Assembly: GCA_024236215.1 (NCBI GenBank) | Contig: JACKKX010000004.1 | Location: 1-64,000 of the forward strand | From: Novosphingobium sp. | GTDB taxonomy: Bacteria > Pseudomonadota > Alphaproteobacteria > Sphingomonadales > Sphingomonadaceae | DNA: 64,000 nt | Reading direction: 5' to 3' | Shown: positions 1 to 7,469 of the stretch, one piece after another | Numbering within the stretch: the stretch's first letter is position 1 | How the letters are laid out: every line of letters starts with the position of its first letter | Notes under the pieces: model-generated | Database searches by the model: none | What the model was told of the DNA's origin: nothing | Seen by the model: only the letters and a program-made list of their open reading frames with translations | Program-made: the position numbers and the translations under genes

Positions 1-470
1 TGGTCGGCTATTTCCGCGACGCTGAAGCGACCGAGGCCTGCATGGTCGATGGCTGGCTCGACACCGGCGACATGGGCTATCAGGTCGATGGCTACCTGTT
101 CATCGTCGGCCGGGCGAAGGACATGATCATCATCAACGGCAAGAACCACTGGCCGCAGGACATCGAATGGGCGGTGGAGCAATTGCCCGGATTCAACCAC
201 GGCGATATCGCCGCTTTCTCGGTAGAGACCGAGAGCGGCGAAGAGGCCCCGGCGGTGCTGGTCCACTGCCGCGTGTCCGACCCGGCTGCCCGCGTCGAGC
301 TGCGCGACCTGATCCGCGACAAGGTGCGCTCGATCACGGGCATGAACTGTGTGGTCGAGCTGGTTCCGCCGCGCACCCTGCCGCGCACCAGCTCGGGCAA
401 GCTCAGCCGCGCCAAGGCCAAGAAGCTTTACCTCTCGGGCGAAATCGAACCGTTCAAGCTGGCGGCCTGA
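1..470 (+). CDS. Fatty-acyl-AMP ligase / acyl-CoA synthetase, C-terminal fragment
   Basis: This is the 3' end of an adenylate-forming enzyme whose start lies before the window; the reading frame opens at base 3. Visible motifs are a DGWLDTGDMGY hinge block, KDMIIINGKNHWPQDIE, and near the end PRTSSGKLSR, whose Lys is the usual C-terminal catalytic lysine that helps form the acyl-adenylate. The NGKNHWPQDIE variant resembles fatty-acyl-AMP ligases, which pass the acyl-AMP to a carrier protein, more than classical acyl-CoA synthetases (family knowledge, moderate certainty). The chain ends soon after the Lys motif, as in full-length members, so the C-terminus is intact. No downstream partner (polyketide synthase, carrier protein) lies within the window, so the substrate is unknown. 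Confidence 0.85.
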   Translation, partial: VGYFRDAEATEACMVDGWLDTGDMGYQVDGYLFIVGRAKDMIIINGKNHWPQDIEWAVEQLPGFNHGDIAAFSVETESGEEAPAVLVHCRVSDPAARVELRDLIRDKVRSITGMNCVVELVPPRTLPRTSSGKLSRAKAKKLYLSGEIEPFKLAA

Positions 471-509
471 AAACCGTCCCCAGGCAGGACATCCAGGCCC
501 ATTGCCAAT

Positions 510-539
510 CCCGGCGCAGCCAATATGGTGGGCGCCGGG
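510..539 (+). terminator. Hairpin after the acyl-AMP ligase gene
   Basis: Arms CCCGGCGC (510-517) and GCGCCGGG (532-539) are perfectly complementary over 8 bp with a 14-nt loop that can itself pair CCA with TGG. It starts 40 bases after the ligase stop. No T-run follows, so it is at best an imperfect terminator or an mRNA-stabilising hairpin. Confidence 0.35.
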
Positions 540-567
540 TCGCAGTCTTGTTGCCGGGAGAGAGGCG

Positions 568-825
568 ATGGACCGCGAAGCGCTGCCGCCCGAAATGCTA
601 GGTGTGTTGGTGGGATGGTCGCACCTCAAGCAGGGCGATGGGCTCAACCTCAACCTGCAATGCGTGCGCTCGCGCGACGAACGCAGCAGACCGGAGGTCG
701 ACTCGCACCACCTGATGCTGACCAACCAACAGGCGGCAGTGCTTGCCAACTATTTGTTTGAGGCATCCGGACAGACCCAGCCGGTTCGCCGGGCCGGCAT
801 TCTGGCGAGACTGCTTGGCGCCTGA
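568..825 (+). CDS. Small hypothetical protein (85 aa)
   Basis: Not recognised. An 85-residue soluble protein with no signal peptide or membrane segment. The ATG at 568 is preceded by a purine-rich GGGAGAGAGG Shine-Dalgarno about 3-5 bases away. The centre reads LVGWSHLKQGDGLNLNLQC and the C-terminal half TNQQAAVLANYLFEASG, a composition of alternating polar and hydrophobic residues consistent with a small folded domain. It follows the ligase gene on the same strand with a hairpin between, and its stop is 4 bases from the convergent crotonase stop. A chance ORF is possible, but the good ribosome site and the neat fit between two genes support it as real. Confidence 0.6.
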   Translation: MDREALPPEMLGVLVGWSHLKQGDGLNLNLQCVRSRDERSRPEVDSHHLMLTNQQAAVLANYLFEASGQTQPVRRAGILARLLGA

Positions 826-829
826 TCCC

Positions 830-1588
830 TCAGGAAAAAGCACCTCCGCGCCCTTCCCCGCCAGCAAACCGGGCCGCCCCCGCGCCACCTTCGGCGCGAA
901 GCGGCGCCTCACCGCCGCGCGCTTCGGCCAGCAAGGCCTGTTCCAGATCGAGATCGAACTGGCGGTAGGCGCTGGCCCGGTCCGCCCTCATGCACAATTG
1001 CGGAAACCGCGCGATTTCGGTTGCCAGGTCCTGCGCCGCCGCAAGCGCCTGCCCGCTGGGCACGACACGATTGGCAAGGCCGATTGCCAGAGCCTCATCC
1101 GCGTCCACCGCACGGCCGGTCAGGATCATGTCGAGCGCCCGGCCCTGCCCGACGATCCGTGGCAGGCGCACGGTGCCTCCATCGATCAACGGCACACCCC
1201 AGCGGCGGCAGAAAACCCCAAAAGTTGCGCCTTGCGCAGCGACCCGCAGATCGCACCACAGCGCCAGCTCGAGCCCGCCTGCCACCGCAAACCCTTCCAC
1301 TGCGGCGATCACCGGCTTGTCGAGCAGAATGCGCGTAGGCCCCATGGGTCCATCTTGCTCTGATGCCTTGCTGCGATCGACCGTGCCGACCGCGCGCAGA
1401 TCGAAGCCCGAGCAGAAGGTGCCGTTGGCCCCGGTCAGCACCGCCACCTTGAGCGCATCGTCGGCGGAAAAATCCGCAAAGGCTTCTCGCAAGTGCTCGG
1501 CTGTTGCCGGATCGACCGCGTTGCGGCATTCGGGCCGGTCAATCGTGACCGTGCGGATTGCATCGCGATCTTCGATACGAACGGTCAC
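830..1588 (-). CDS. Enoyl-CoA hydratase/isomerase (crotonase) family protein
   Basis: A 252-residue crotonase-fold protein expected to act on acyl-CoA thioesters in the cytosol. The N-terminal RPECRNAVD and the GTFCSGFDLRAVG block form the usual CoA-binding and oxyanion-hole segments, followed by VEGFAVAGGLELALWCDLR. Glu107 aligns with the first catalytic Glu of enoyl-CoA hydratase, but the position of the second (the E of PEILLG in the rat enzyme) is Cys127 in FGVFCRRWG, so simple hydration is doubtful; isomerase, hydrolase or other crotonase chemistry is possible. Start is GTG (1588) behind a GGGG-type ribosome site. It lies 10 bases after the secreted protein at 1599-2441 on the same strand, so the two are probably co-transcribed. 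Confidence 0.85.
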   Translation of the reverse strand: MTVRIEDRDAIRTVTIDRPECRNAVDPATAEHLREAFADFSADDALKVAVLTGANGTFCSGFDLRAVGTVDRSKASEQDGPMGPTRILLDKPVIAAVEGFAVAGGLELALWCDLRVAAQGATFGVFCRRWGVPLIDGGTVRLPRIVGQGRALDMILTGRAVDADEALAIGLANRVVPSGQALAAAQDLATEIARFPQLCMRADRASAYRQFDLDLEQALLAEARGGEAPLRAEGGAGAARFAGGEGRGGAFS

Positions 1589-1598
1589 ACGGCACCCC

Positions 1599-2441
1599 CT
1601 ATTTCTCGATCACCCACATGCCTTGCTCGAAACGGTAAACATGGGGTGAGATGCAGCGCTCGGCACCGCGGCAATCGGCGGCAACGGCTTCGGCGAAGCG
1701 ATCGAGCCCTGGCCCTTCGGCCATCAGGGAAACCATCACGAACTGATCCGAGGTGACGGTGACGAACAGGTCTGGCCCGATCGCCTCGCGCACCGCCTGC
1801 CAGCCTTGGGTATCGGCAAGCATTGAGCCGACATATTCCTTACCCTCGAAAACCGCTGCTTCGGCGAGAAGCGAGGCCGGGTCGGGCAGCGGAGGGGTGG
1901 CTTGCCAGGTCTGCGTCCGGGCCAGCGACCAGGCCGCTTCCGGCCTCAACCGCATCCGCTTGAGGTCAGCCGAATTGGCCAGTGCGATCTGGGTCGGGCT
2001 GTCGAGCGCCAATATCTCGTAAAGATCATCGCCAATCTTGCGGGCGAAGAACCAGGGTTGGCGCTTTTCCTTGCTGCCTTGCTGCTGCGCCGCGTCGTAA
2101 TAGTCCGCCCCGCGCACGATCACCCGCAGGTTCTCGCGCCGGGCCTCGGGGAGCGGCACCAGCACCTTGGCGACGAAATCGGCCTTGCTCGCCTCGCAAC
2201 TCTCGGCGGGAACATTGCGGCAATAGTCGTAGATCCGGTAGAGCATGATCTGCGCGCCATCGTGCCCCCCGCCCTTCACCGTTACCTGCAGCGGCAGGGC
2301 GCCTTCATTGGCGAAGATGGATTCGGGATGGGCCGCCTTGAGCCGCGCGATCATTTCGCCGGCAAATTGGGCCGGGCTGGTTTCAGCCAGCGCAGGACGC
2401 GATGCCAGGAGCAGAATCAAGGCACAAATCGCACGTTTCAT
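1599..2441 (-). CDS. Secreted hypothetical protein (280 aa)
   Basis: Not recognised. Residues 1-19 form a classical Sec signal peptide (MKR, hydrophobic core, ALA-E cleavage site), so the mature chain should be periplasmic. The rest is soluble, with a possible disulfide pair in IYDYCRNVPAESCEA and another Cys pair near the C-terminus (DCRGAERC). The pattern is faintly like DUF1444-type proteins (long mixed alpha/beta with a terminal VTSDQFVMVSLM strand), but I would not assign that family. It is upstream of, and probably co-transcribed with, the crotonase-family gene; nothing in the sequence links their functions. Confidence 0.75.
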   Translation of the reverse strand: MKRAICALILLLASRPALAETSPAQFAGEMIARLKAAHPESIFANEGALPLQVTVKGGGHDGAQIMLYRIYDYCRNVPAESCEASKADFVAKVLVPLPEARRENLRVIVRGADYYDAAQQQGSKEKRQPWFFARKIGDDLYEILALDSPTQIALANSADLKRMRLRPEAAWSLARTQTWQATPPLPDPASLLAEAAVFEGKEYVGSMLADTQGWQAVREAIGPDLFVTVTSDQFVMVSLMAEGPGLDRFAEAVAADCRGAERCISPHVYRFEQGMWVIEK

Positions 2442-2586
2442 TTGCGCATCCTAGCAACCCGAATCGACCAGCGCCACGCATCCCGCTTGCCCGACCTGTC
2501 TTATTTGAATAATACAGCTTGCGAAGCCGTCCGCTTATCCCCATCTTGGCGGCTCGATTGTTGTGAAAGGTTCGGACCCGAAAGCC

Positions 2587-3801
2587 ATGGCCAAGCAGCC
2601 CAGCGAAAGCGCGCTCGATGCGCCCACCATAACCCTCTCACCGCCCGATCCGGTGCCGGTGGTAACCGCCGAGAAGGCGGCCGGGCTGGTTCCGGTGTCG
2701 GACGACAGCAAGTCCAAGCTTGAGGCCAAGGTTGATGGCTTCATAGCCGATCTGGTCTCGGTCGATGCAAATTCGCCCGAATTCGGCAAGAAGGTCGATC
2801 AGATCACCAACATGGGGCGCAAGGAAATCCTCTCGGCGGCCGGCATGTCGAACCGGTTCCTCGATCGCCCGATCCGCGCGATGGACAAGGATTCGGGCGT
2901 CGGCGCCAATCTGGCAGAATTGCGCAAGACCGTAGAGGAGCTCGATCCCGGCAAGGCCGGCAAGCTCTCCACCGGGCGCAAGTTCCTGGGGATCATCCCC
3001 TTCGGCAACCCGATGAAGCGCTATTTCCAGTCCTACCAGTCGGCCCAGGGGCATATCCAGGCGGTGCTCACCCACCTCTCTTCGGGCAAGGACGAGCTGC
3101 TGATGGACAATGCCGCGATCGACGTCGAGCGGCAAAAGCTGTGGGAAGCGATGGGCAATCTGGAGCAGATGATCCACATCGCCAAGACGCTCGATGAAAA
3201 GCTGGAAGACAAGGCCGCCGATCTTGACGCGACCGATCCGGCCAAGGCCAAGGCGATCCGCGAGAGCGCGCTGTTCTACGTCCGCCAGCGCACCCAGGAT
3301 CTGCTGACCCAGATGGCGGTGACGGTGCAGGGCTACCTTGCGCTCGATCTGGTCAAGAAAAACAACGTCGAACTGGTCAAGGGCGTCGATCGCGCCAGCA
3401 CCACCACCGTCGCGGCGCTGCGCACCGCGGTGACCGTGGCCCAGGCGATGACCAACCAGCGGCTGGTGCTGCAACAAGTTACCGCGCTCAACGAAACCAC
3501 CGCCAACATGATCGATTCGACCAGCACCCTGCTCAAGGAGCAGACCAGCCGGATCCACGAGCAGGCGGCAAGTTCGACCATCCCGATCGAAACGCTGCAA
3601 CGCGCCTTCCAGAACATCTACGATACGATGGACACCATCGACACCTTCAAGGTGAAAGCGCTGGAAAGCATGAAGCAAACGGTGACCACGCTCAGCGCCG
3701 AGGTCGAGAAGTCCAAGGGCTACATCGCCCGGGCCGAAGGCGCGGCGCAATCGCAGGTGGCGCACGAAGCGCCCTCGCTGCTGACCCTCGACGCCCAGTA
3801 G
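2587..3801 (+). CDS. TelA/YaaN family toxic-anion-resistance protein
   Basis: A roughly 404-residue soluble, almost wholly alpha-helical protein of the TelA (tellurite resistance, YaaN) family. The family block is clear: PFGNPMKRYFQSYQSAQGHI, then a long helical region with KDELLMDNAAIDVERQKLW, and a C-terminal coiled coil with RIHEQAASSTIPIETLQ. TelA proteins are linked to tellurite, colicin and cell-wall-antibiotic tolerance, but their biochemical role is unknown. I chose ATG at 2587; an in-frame GTG at 2563 would add eight residues, and neither has a strong ribosome site. The next gene starts 11 bases after the stop and encodes a small membrane protein, the same pairing as xpaC-yaaN in Bacillus in opposite order. 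Confidence 0.85.
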   Translation: MAKQPSESALDAPTITLSPPDPVPVVTAEKAAGLVPVSDDSKSKLEAKVDGFIADLVSVDANSPEFGKKVDQITNMGRKEILSAAGMSNRFLDRPIRAMDKDSGVGANLAELRKTVEELDPGKAGKLSTGRKFLGIIPFGNPMKRYFQSYQSAQGHIQAVLTHLSSGKDELLMDNAAIDVERQKLWEAMGNLEQMIHIAKTLDEKLEDKAADLDATDPAKAKAIRESALFYVRQRTQDLLTQMAVTVQGYLALDLVKKNNVELVKGVDRASTTTVAALRTAVTVAQAMTNQRLVLQQVTALNETTANMIDSTSTLLKEQTSRIHEQAASSTIPIETLQRAFQNIYDTMDTIDTFKVKALESMKQTVTTLSAEVEKSKGYIARAEGAAQSQVAHEAPSLLTLDAQ

Positions 3802-3811
3802 GAGCCGCGGC

Positions 3812-4555
3812 TTGGCCGACGAAACCCGCCATTCCGACCTGATCCTGCAACAGGCCCGTCGCTCGCTCGCCGATCAGCGCGCGGGTGGACGGCGGCGGCC
3901 GATCCCGGTCGGCGCGGCGCAGATCCGCGCGCGGCACATGGGTCGCAAGCTGGTGCGGATGGGCGCTGCGGTGGTGGCGCTGTGGATCGGTATCGGGATC
4001 GTCGGTTCGGTGATCGACGGGATCGGCTTCACCGGCCTGTTGCTGGGCGCCGCGGGCACGGCTGCCACGGTCTGGGCCTTCGGGCGCTATCCGCGCTTCA
4101 AGCTGCCGAGCCGGGCCGATCTCAATCCCGCCAGCACCGATGTGCGCGCGCTGGTCGGGCGGACCGAGCTGTGGCTGGAAAGCCAGCGCCGCGCGCTGCC
4201 GCCGCCGGCGGTCAAGCTGGTCGATCACATCGGGCTTCAGCTCGATGCGCTGGGGTTGCAACTGGCCGATGTCGACCAGGCCCACCCGCAGGCCGCCGAA
4301 GTGCGCAAGCTGGTGGGTGAGCATCTGCCCGATCTGGTCGAAAGCTACCGCAAGATCCCCGAACACCTGCGTTATGAGGAACGCGCCGGGGCCACCCCCA
4401 CCGCGCAGTTCACCGAGGCCCTGGGCAAGATCAGCGGCGAGATCGATTCGGTCACCCGCCAGCTCGCCTCGGGCGCGATCGACAACCTGGCGATCCAGAC
4501 CCGCTATCTTGACTACAAATATGGCGAGGCGCTGGAAGAGGCGGAAAAGCGCTAA
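3812..4555 (+). CDS. XpaC-like membrane partner of TelA
   Basis: A 247-residue protein with a basic N-terminus (residues 1-47), two adjacent membrane segments (about 48-68 and 70-90) and a long helical cytoplasmic domain to the end. This layout, and its position directly after a TelA gene, match XpaC (the so-called 5-bromo-4-chloroindolyl phosphate hydrolysis protein), which neighbours yaaN in Firmicutes; the call is by architecture and context rather than a signature motif. Start is TTG at 3812 with a GGAG ribosome site from the end of telA. The stop overlaps the convergent DUF2721 gene by 4 bases. It likely anchors a TelA complex at the inner membrane. Confidence 0.6.
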   Translation: MADETRHSDLILQQARRSLADQRAGGRRRPIPVGAAQIRARHMGRKLVRMGAAVVALWIGIGIVGSVIDGIGFTGLLLGAAGTAATVWAFGRYPRFKLPSRADLNPASTDVRALVGRTELWLESQRRALPPPAVKLVDHIGLQLDALGLQLADVDQAHPQAAEVRKLVGEHLPDLVESYRKIPEHLRYEERAGATPTAQFTEALGKISGEIDSVTRQLASGAIDNLAIQTRYLDYKYGEALEEAEKR

Positions 4556-4992
4556 ATATCCCGCTCAAGCTCCAGATAGGCGCGCGGGATGCGCAGTTGC
4601 TGGGCGGCGATCTGGGTTTCGCGCAGGAACAGGATCAAGCCCGCCATCAGCAGCAAGACCGCAAGCAGGAACATCGCTCCGGCAACAAGCTGAAGGTCCA
4701 CGCCGGCCAGCTGTTCAAGAAACAGCAGCGCCACGGTCGCCCCGATTGTCAGCCCGGTGAGCACCATCAGCCGCACCGCATGGGTGATGAGCACGATCCG
4801 CCGGTCGATCATGCGGATTTCGGCGACAACCAGATCGTGCTCCATTCCCTCGGTCGCCATATGCGCACCCTGAAGGACACGCGCCCGGTCGACCACCCGC
4901 CCCAGCCGCGTCGACAGTATGTTGAGGATATTGCCCATCGCCACCAGCACGAACACCGGGGCAAGCGCGAGCTGGATGGTCTGGGCGATCAT
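4552..4992 (-). CDS. DUF2721 family inner-membrane protein
   Basis: A 146-residue membrane protein of the DUF2721 family: an N-terminal segment IQLALAPVFVLVAMGNILNI, then the conserved cytoplasmic STRLGRVVDRARVL motif, followed by two closely spaced membrane segments and a short charged tail. Function of the family is unknown. I prefer ATG at 4992; a TTG at 5019 would add nine residues. It is convergent with the XpaC-like gene and 60 bases downstream of nothing but the TonB-family stop, so it may be a single-gene unit. Confidence 0.8.
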   Translation of the reverse strand: MIAQTIQLALAPVFVLVAMGNILNILSTRLGRVVDRARVLQGAHMATEGMEHDLVVAEIRMIDRRIVLITHAVRLMVLTGLTIGATVALLFLEQLAGVDLQLVAGAMFLLAVLLLMAGLILFLRETQIAAQQLRIPRAYLELERDI

Positions 4993-5052
4993 GGCTTCTT
5001 GGTAGTGGCTCGATAGCAAGGTTGGAAGGTGGAAGTGCGATCCACCGGAACC

Positions 5053-5766
5053 TCAATAGTACCACCACTGCTTCCATCCGAACACCGATGCCACGGCGCG
5101 GCCCTGGGCGTCGATGGCGGGGCGGAAGCGGAAGCGATCGAGCGCGAGCTTGCAGGTCAGCGCATCCGCCTCGGCATCGGGGCTGGGGCGCAACACCTTG
5201 CATCCGGTGGGTCTGCCCTCGGCGCTGACACTGATCGCGATGGTCACCGAATTACCCAGCCGGAGCGCGCGGTTCGCCTTGGGATAGTCTTTGTCGCGGA
5301 TTTCCCCGGCGATCTTTTCCGCCTTGCGGGTCACCCCGCCGCCCTGTCCGTTGCCCGAACCGCCCGCGCCGGGGCTCGGCCCAGCGGCGCCGGCGCCGGT
5401 CCCGCTGCCGCTTTCGCGCGCGCCGGACGTATCGGCATCGCCTGTGCTGGCGGCCTGGGGGGCGGGCTTTGGGGCAAGCGGCACCTTGGCCTTGGGAGCA
5501 TTCTCCGCACGCGGCACCGCCTTCCGGCCGGCATCCCCCGCAGCGCCCGCCGCTTCGAGCGCCCTTGCCGGGGGCGGTGACGGCGGCGGAGTGGTGACGG
5601 TGACGGTAAAGGTCGAGACCACGGCTTCGGCAACTCGCGCCGTGAATCCCGGCGCCAGCGCCCGCACCAGAAATGCGGCCAGCACAAGTTGCACCACAAT
5701 CGCAAGGGCAATCGCTCCGATCCGGACGCGGCGCGGCGGCGCGAGCGGGGATTGCTCATGATCCAT
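5053..5766 (-). CDS. TonB-family energy-transduction-like protein
   Basis: A 237-residue protein with a short cytoplasmic start, one membrane anchor (about residues 16-37), a Pro/Ala/Gly-rich periplasmic spacer (about 55-140) and a C-terminal domain from about 150 with SVTIAISVSAEGRPTGCKVL and the terminal RFRFRPAIDAQG pattern typical of TonB C-terminal domains. Such proteins couple the ExbBD proton channel to outer-membrane TonB-dependent receptors. No exbB, exbD or receptor is adjacent, and the spacer is richer in Gly/Ser than in the Pro-Lys/Pro-Glu repeats of classical TonB, so it may be a specialised TonB paralogue. ATG start at 5766. Confidence 0.8.
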   Translation of the reverse strand: MDHEQSPLAPPRRVRIGAIALAIVVQLVLAAFLVRALAPGFTARVAEAVVSTFTVTVTTPPPSPPPARALEAAGAAGDAGRKAVPRAENAPKAKVPLAPKPAPQAASTGDADTSGARESGSGTGAGAAGPSPGAGGSGNGQGGGVTRKAEKIAGEIRDKDYPKANRALRLGNSVTIAISVSAEGRPTGCKVLRPSPDAEADALTCKLALDRFRFRPAIDAQGRAVASVFGWKQWWYY

Positions 5767-5811
5767 CGCCGCCTTGTGCCACGCCCGAGCCCGGCGAGCA
5801 ATTCCAGCAGC

Positions 5812-7419
5812 TTACTTGCGGTGCGCGGCCTTGCTGCGCTTGCGCGCGCGGAACTCGCCGTAGCTGTCGAGCACCTTGCGCATCGCCGCGATCGCTTCCT
5901 CACGCTGGCGATCGTCCTCGATCCGGGAGAGGTCGCGCTTGAGACCGGTGACGAGCTGGGCATAGGCGTTCTGCCAATCATGCCCCAGCGCCTGTGCGAG
6001 ATCGGTGCGCCCGGTGCGCAGCCGCCGCGCGGGGGCGCCGGGCGGCAAAGCCCAGCGCTCACCGATCTCGGGCACAACTACTTGGGTGCGGTCAAGACGC
6101 CCGAGTGCCAGTTTGCGCAGCGCCTCCAGGGCAGGTTCCTCGCCGTGGACCAGCAGCAGACTGCCCCTGATCGGTGCGCGTTCTCCGATCCAGTCTAGCA
6201 GTTCGCCCTGATCGGCATGGGCCGAATAGGAATCGATCCGCCGGATCGCGGCGCGCACGGTCACGTCCTCGCCCGATATCCGCACCCGTTCCGCCCCGTC
6301 GAGAATCACCCGCCCCAGCGACCCTGCGGCCTGGTAGCCCACGAACAGCACGGTCGAATCGCGTCGGTGCAGGTTGTGGATCAGGTGGTGGCGGATGCGG
6401 CCACCCTCACACATGCCCGAGGCGGCCATGATGATCGCGCCCGATACCGAATTGAGCCGGATCGATTCGGCCACGCTTTCGGTGAAATGGAAGTTGGGAC
6501 ACTCGAAGGTGCAGCCGTTCAGATCCTCAAGTTCGCGGGCGTGACGCTCGAACACGCGGGTCGCCTGGCTGGCCAGCGGGCTGTCGATGAACACCGGCAC
6601 GTTGGACAGGGCCCCCGTCCGCACCAGCTCGGCAATATCGAGCAGCAGTTCCTGTGTGCGTTCGAGCGCGAAGGTCGGGATCACCAGATTGCCGCCGCGC
6701 GCCAGTGCGCCGCGAATCTCGGCCTCGAGCAGCTTGCGCCGCGCCTCAATCGTCAGCGCCTCGCGCTCGCGGTCGCCGTAGGTGCTCTCGCAGAGCACGT
6801 GATCGAAGCCGCGCGGCCCTTCGGGATCGGGATGGAAGGACTTGTTGTCCGGCCCCAGATCGCCCGAACACATCACCCGCGTGCCACCCGCCTCAAGCTC
6901 GACCGAGGCCGAGCCCAGGATATGCCCGGCATTCCAGAGCCGCACGCGAAAGCCGGGCGCCGGTTCGAACCATTCTTCGAGCGGCACCGGGCTGCACCGG
7001 CCCCAGGCGGCTAGCGCATCGGCCTCGGTATAGAGCGGCTCGAACGGTTCCTCTCCGGCGCGGTCGCGGCGGCGGTTGCGGCGCGCGGTATCGGCTTCCT
7101 GGATCCGGCCCGCATCGGCCAGCATGTATTCGAGCAGGTCGGCGGTGGCCTGCGTGCACCAGATCTTGCCCGCAAAGCCCTCTGCTACCAGCCGCGGCAG
7201 CAGGCCCGAATGGTCGATATGGGCGTGGGTAAGAACCACCGCATCGACCTTGTGCGGATCGAAGCCGAAGGCCCCGGCATTGAGCCCTTCAAGCGTGCGC
7301 GAACCCTGAAACAGCCCGCAATCGACCAGCACCCGCGCGCCGCCCAGCTCAAACTCGTGGCACGATCCCGTGACGGTGCGCGCGGCGCCGTGGAGGGTCA
7401 GGGTCAATTCGCCGCTCAT
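5812..7419 (-). CDS. Beta-CASP metallo-beta-lactamase-fold hydrolase (predicted RNase)
   Basis: A 535-residue zinc-dependent hydrolase of the RNA-specificity MBL group (Ysh1/CPSF-73 like). Residues 65-70 are the metal-binding HAHIDH motif; WNAGHILGSASVEL, CSGDLGPDN and a beta-CASP cap around ESTYGDRERE to SHADQGELLDWI follow in the usual order, with IMAASGMCEGGRIRHHL as a further family block. Members cleave or trim RNA in the cytosol. I begin at ATG 7419 because homology to the fold starts immediately (SGELTLTLHGAARTVTGSCHE); the frame stays open further upstream into the neighbouring gene. The basic C-terminus (RARKRSKAAHRK) fits RNA binding. It lies 50 bases after the gabT stop on the same strand. 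Confidence 0.88.
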   Translation of the reverse strand: MSGELTLTLHGAARTVTGSCHEFELGGARVLVDCGLFQGSRTLEGLNAGAFGFDPHKVDAVVLTHAHIDHSGLLPRLVAEGFAGKIWCTQATADLLEYMLADAGRIQEADTARRNRRRDRAGEEPFEPLYTEADALAAWGRCSPVPLEEWFEPAPGFRVRLWNAGHILGSASVELEAGGTRVMCSGDLGPDNKSFHPDPEGPRGFDHVLCESTYGDREREALTIEARRKLLEAEIRGALARGGNLVIPTFALERTQELLLDIAELVRTGALSNVPVFIDSPLASQATRVFERHARELEDLNGCTFECPNFHFTESVAESIRLNSVSGAIIMAASGMCEGGRIRHHLIHNLHRRDSTVLFVGYQAAGSLGRVILDGAERVRISGEDVTVRAAIRRIDSYSAHADQGELLDWIGERAPIRGSLLLVHGEEPALEALRKLALGRLDRTQVVVPEIGERWALPPGAPARRLRTGRTDLAQALGHDWQNAYAQLVTGLKRDLSRIEDDRQREEAIAAMRKVLDSYGEFRARKRSKAAHRK

Positions 7420-7469
7420 GGCCGCAAGCCTACCAGCCCCGGCGGCGCGCGCAATTGACCCTGGACAAG

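Noticed and set aside
5053-5766. Repeat or low-complexity element in the Pro/Gly-rich part of the TonB-family gene
   Set aside because: The repetitive bases are explained by the periplasmic spacer of the protein.
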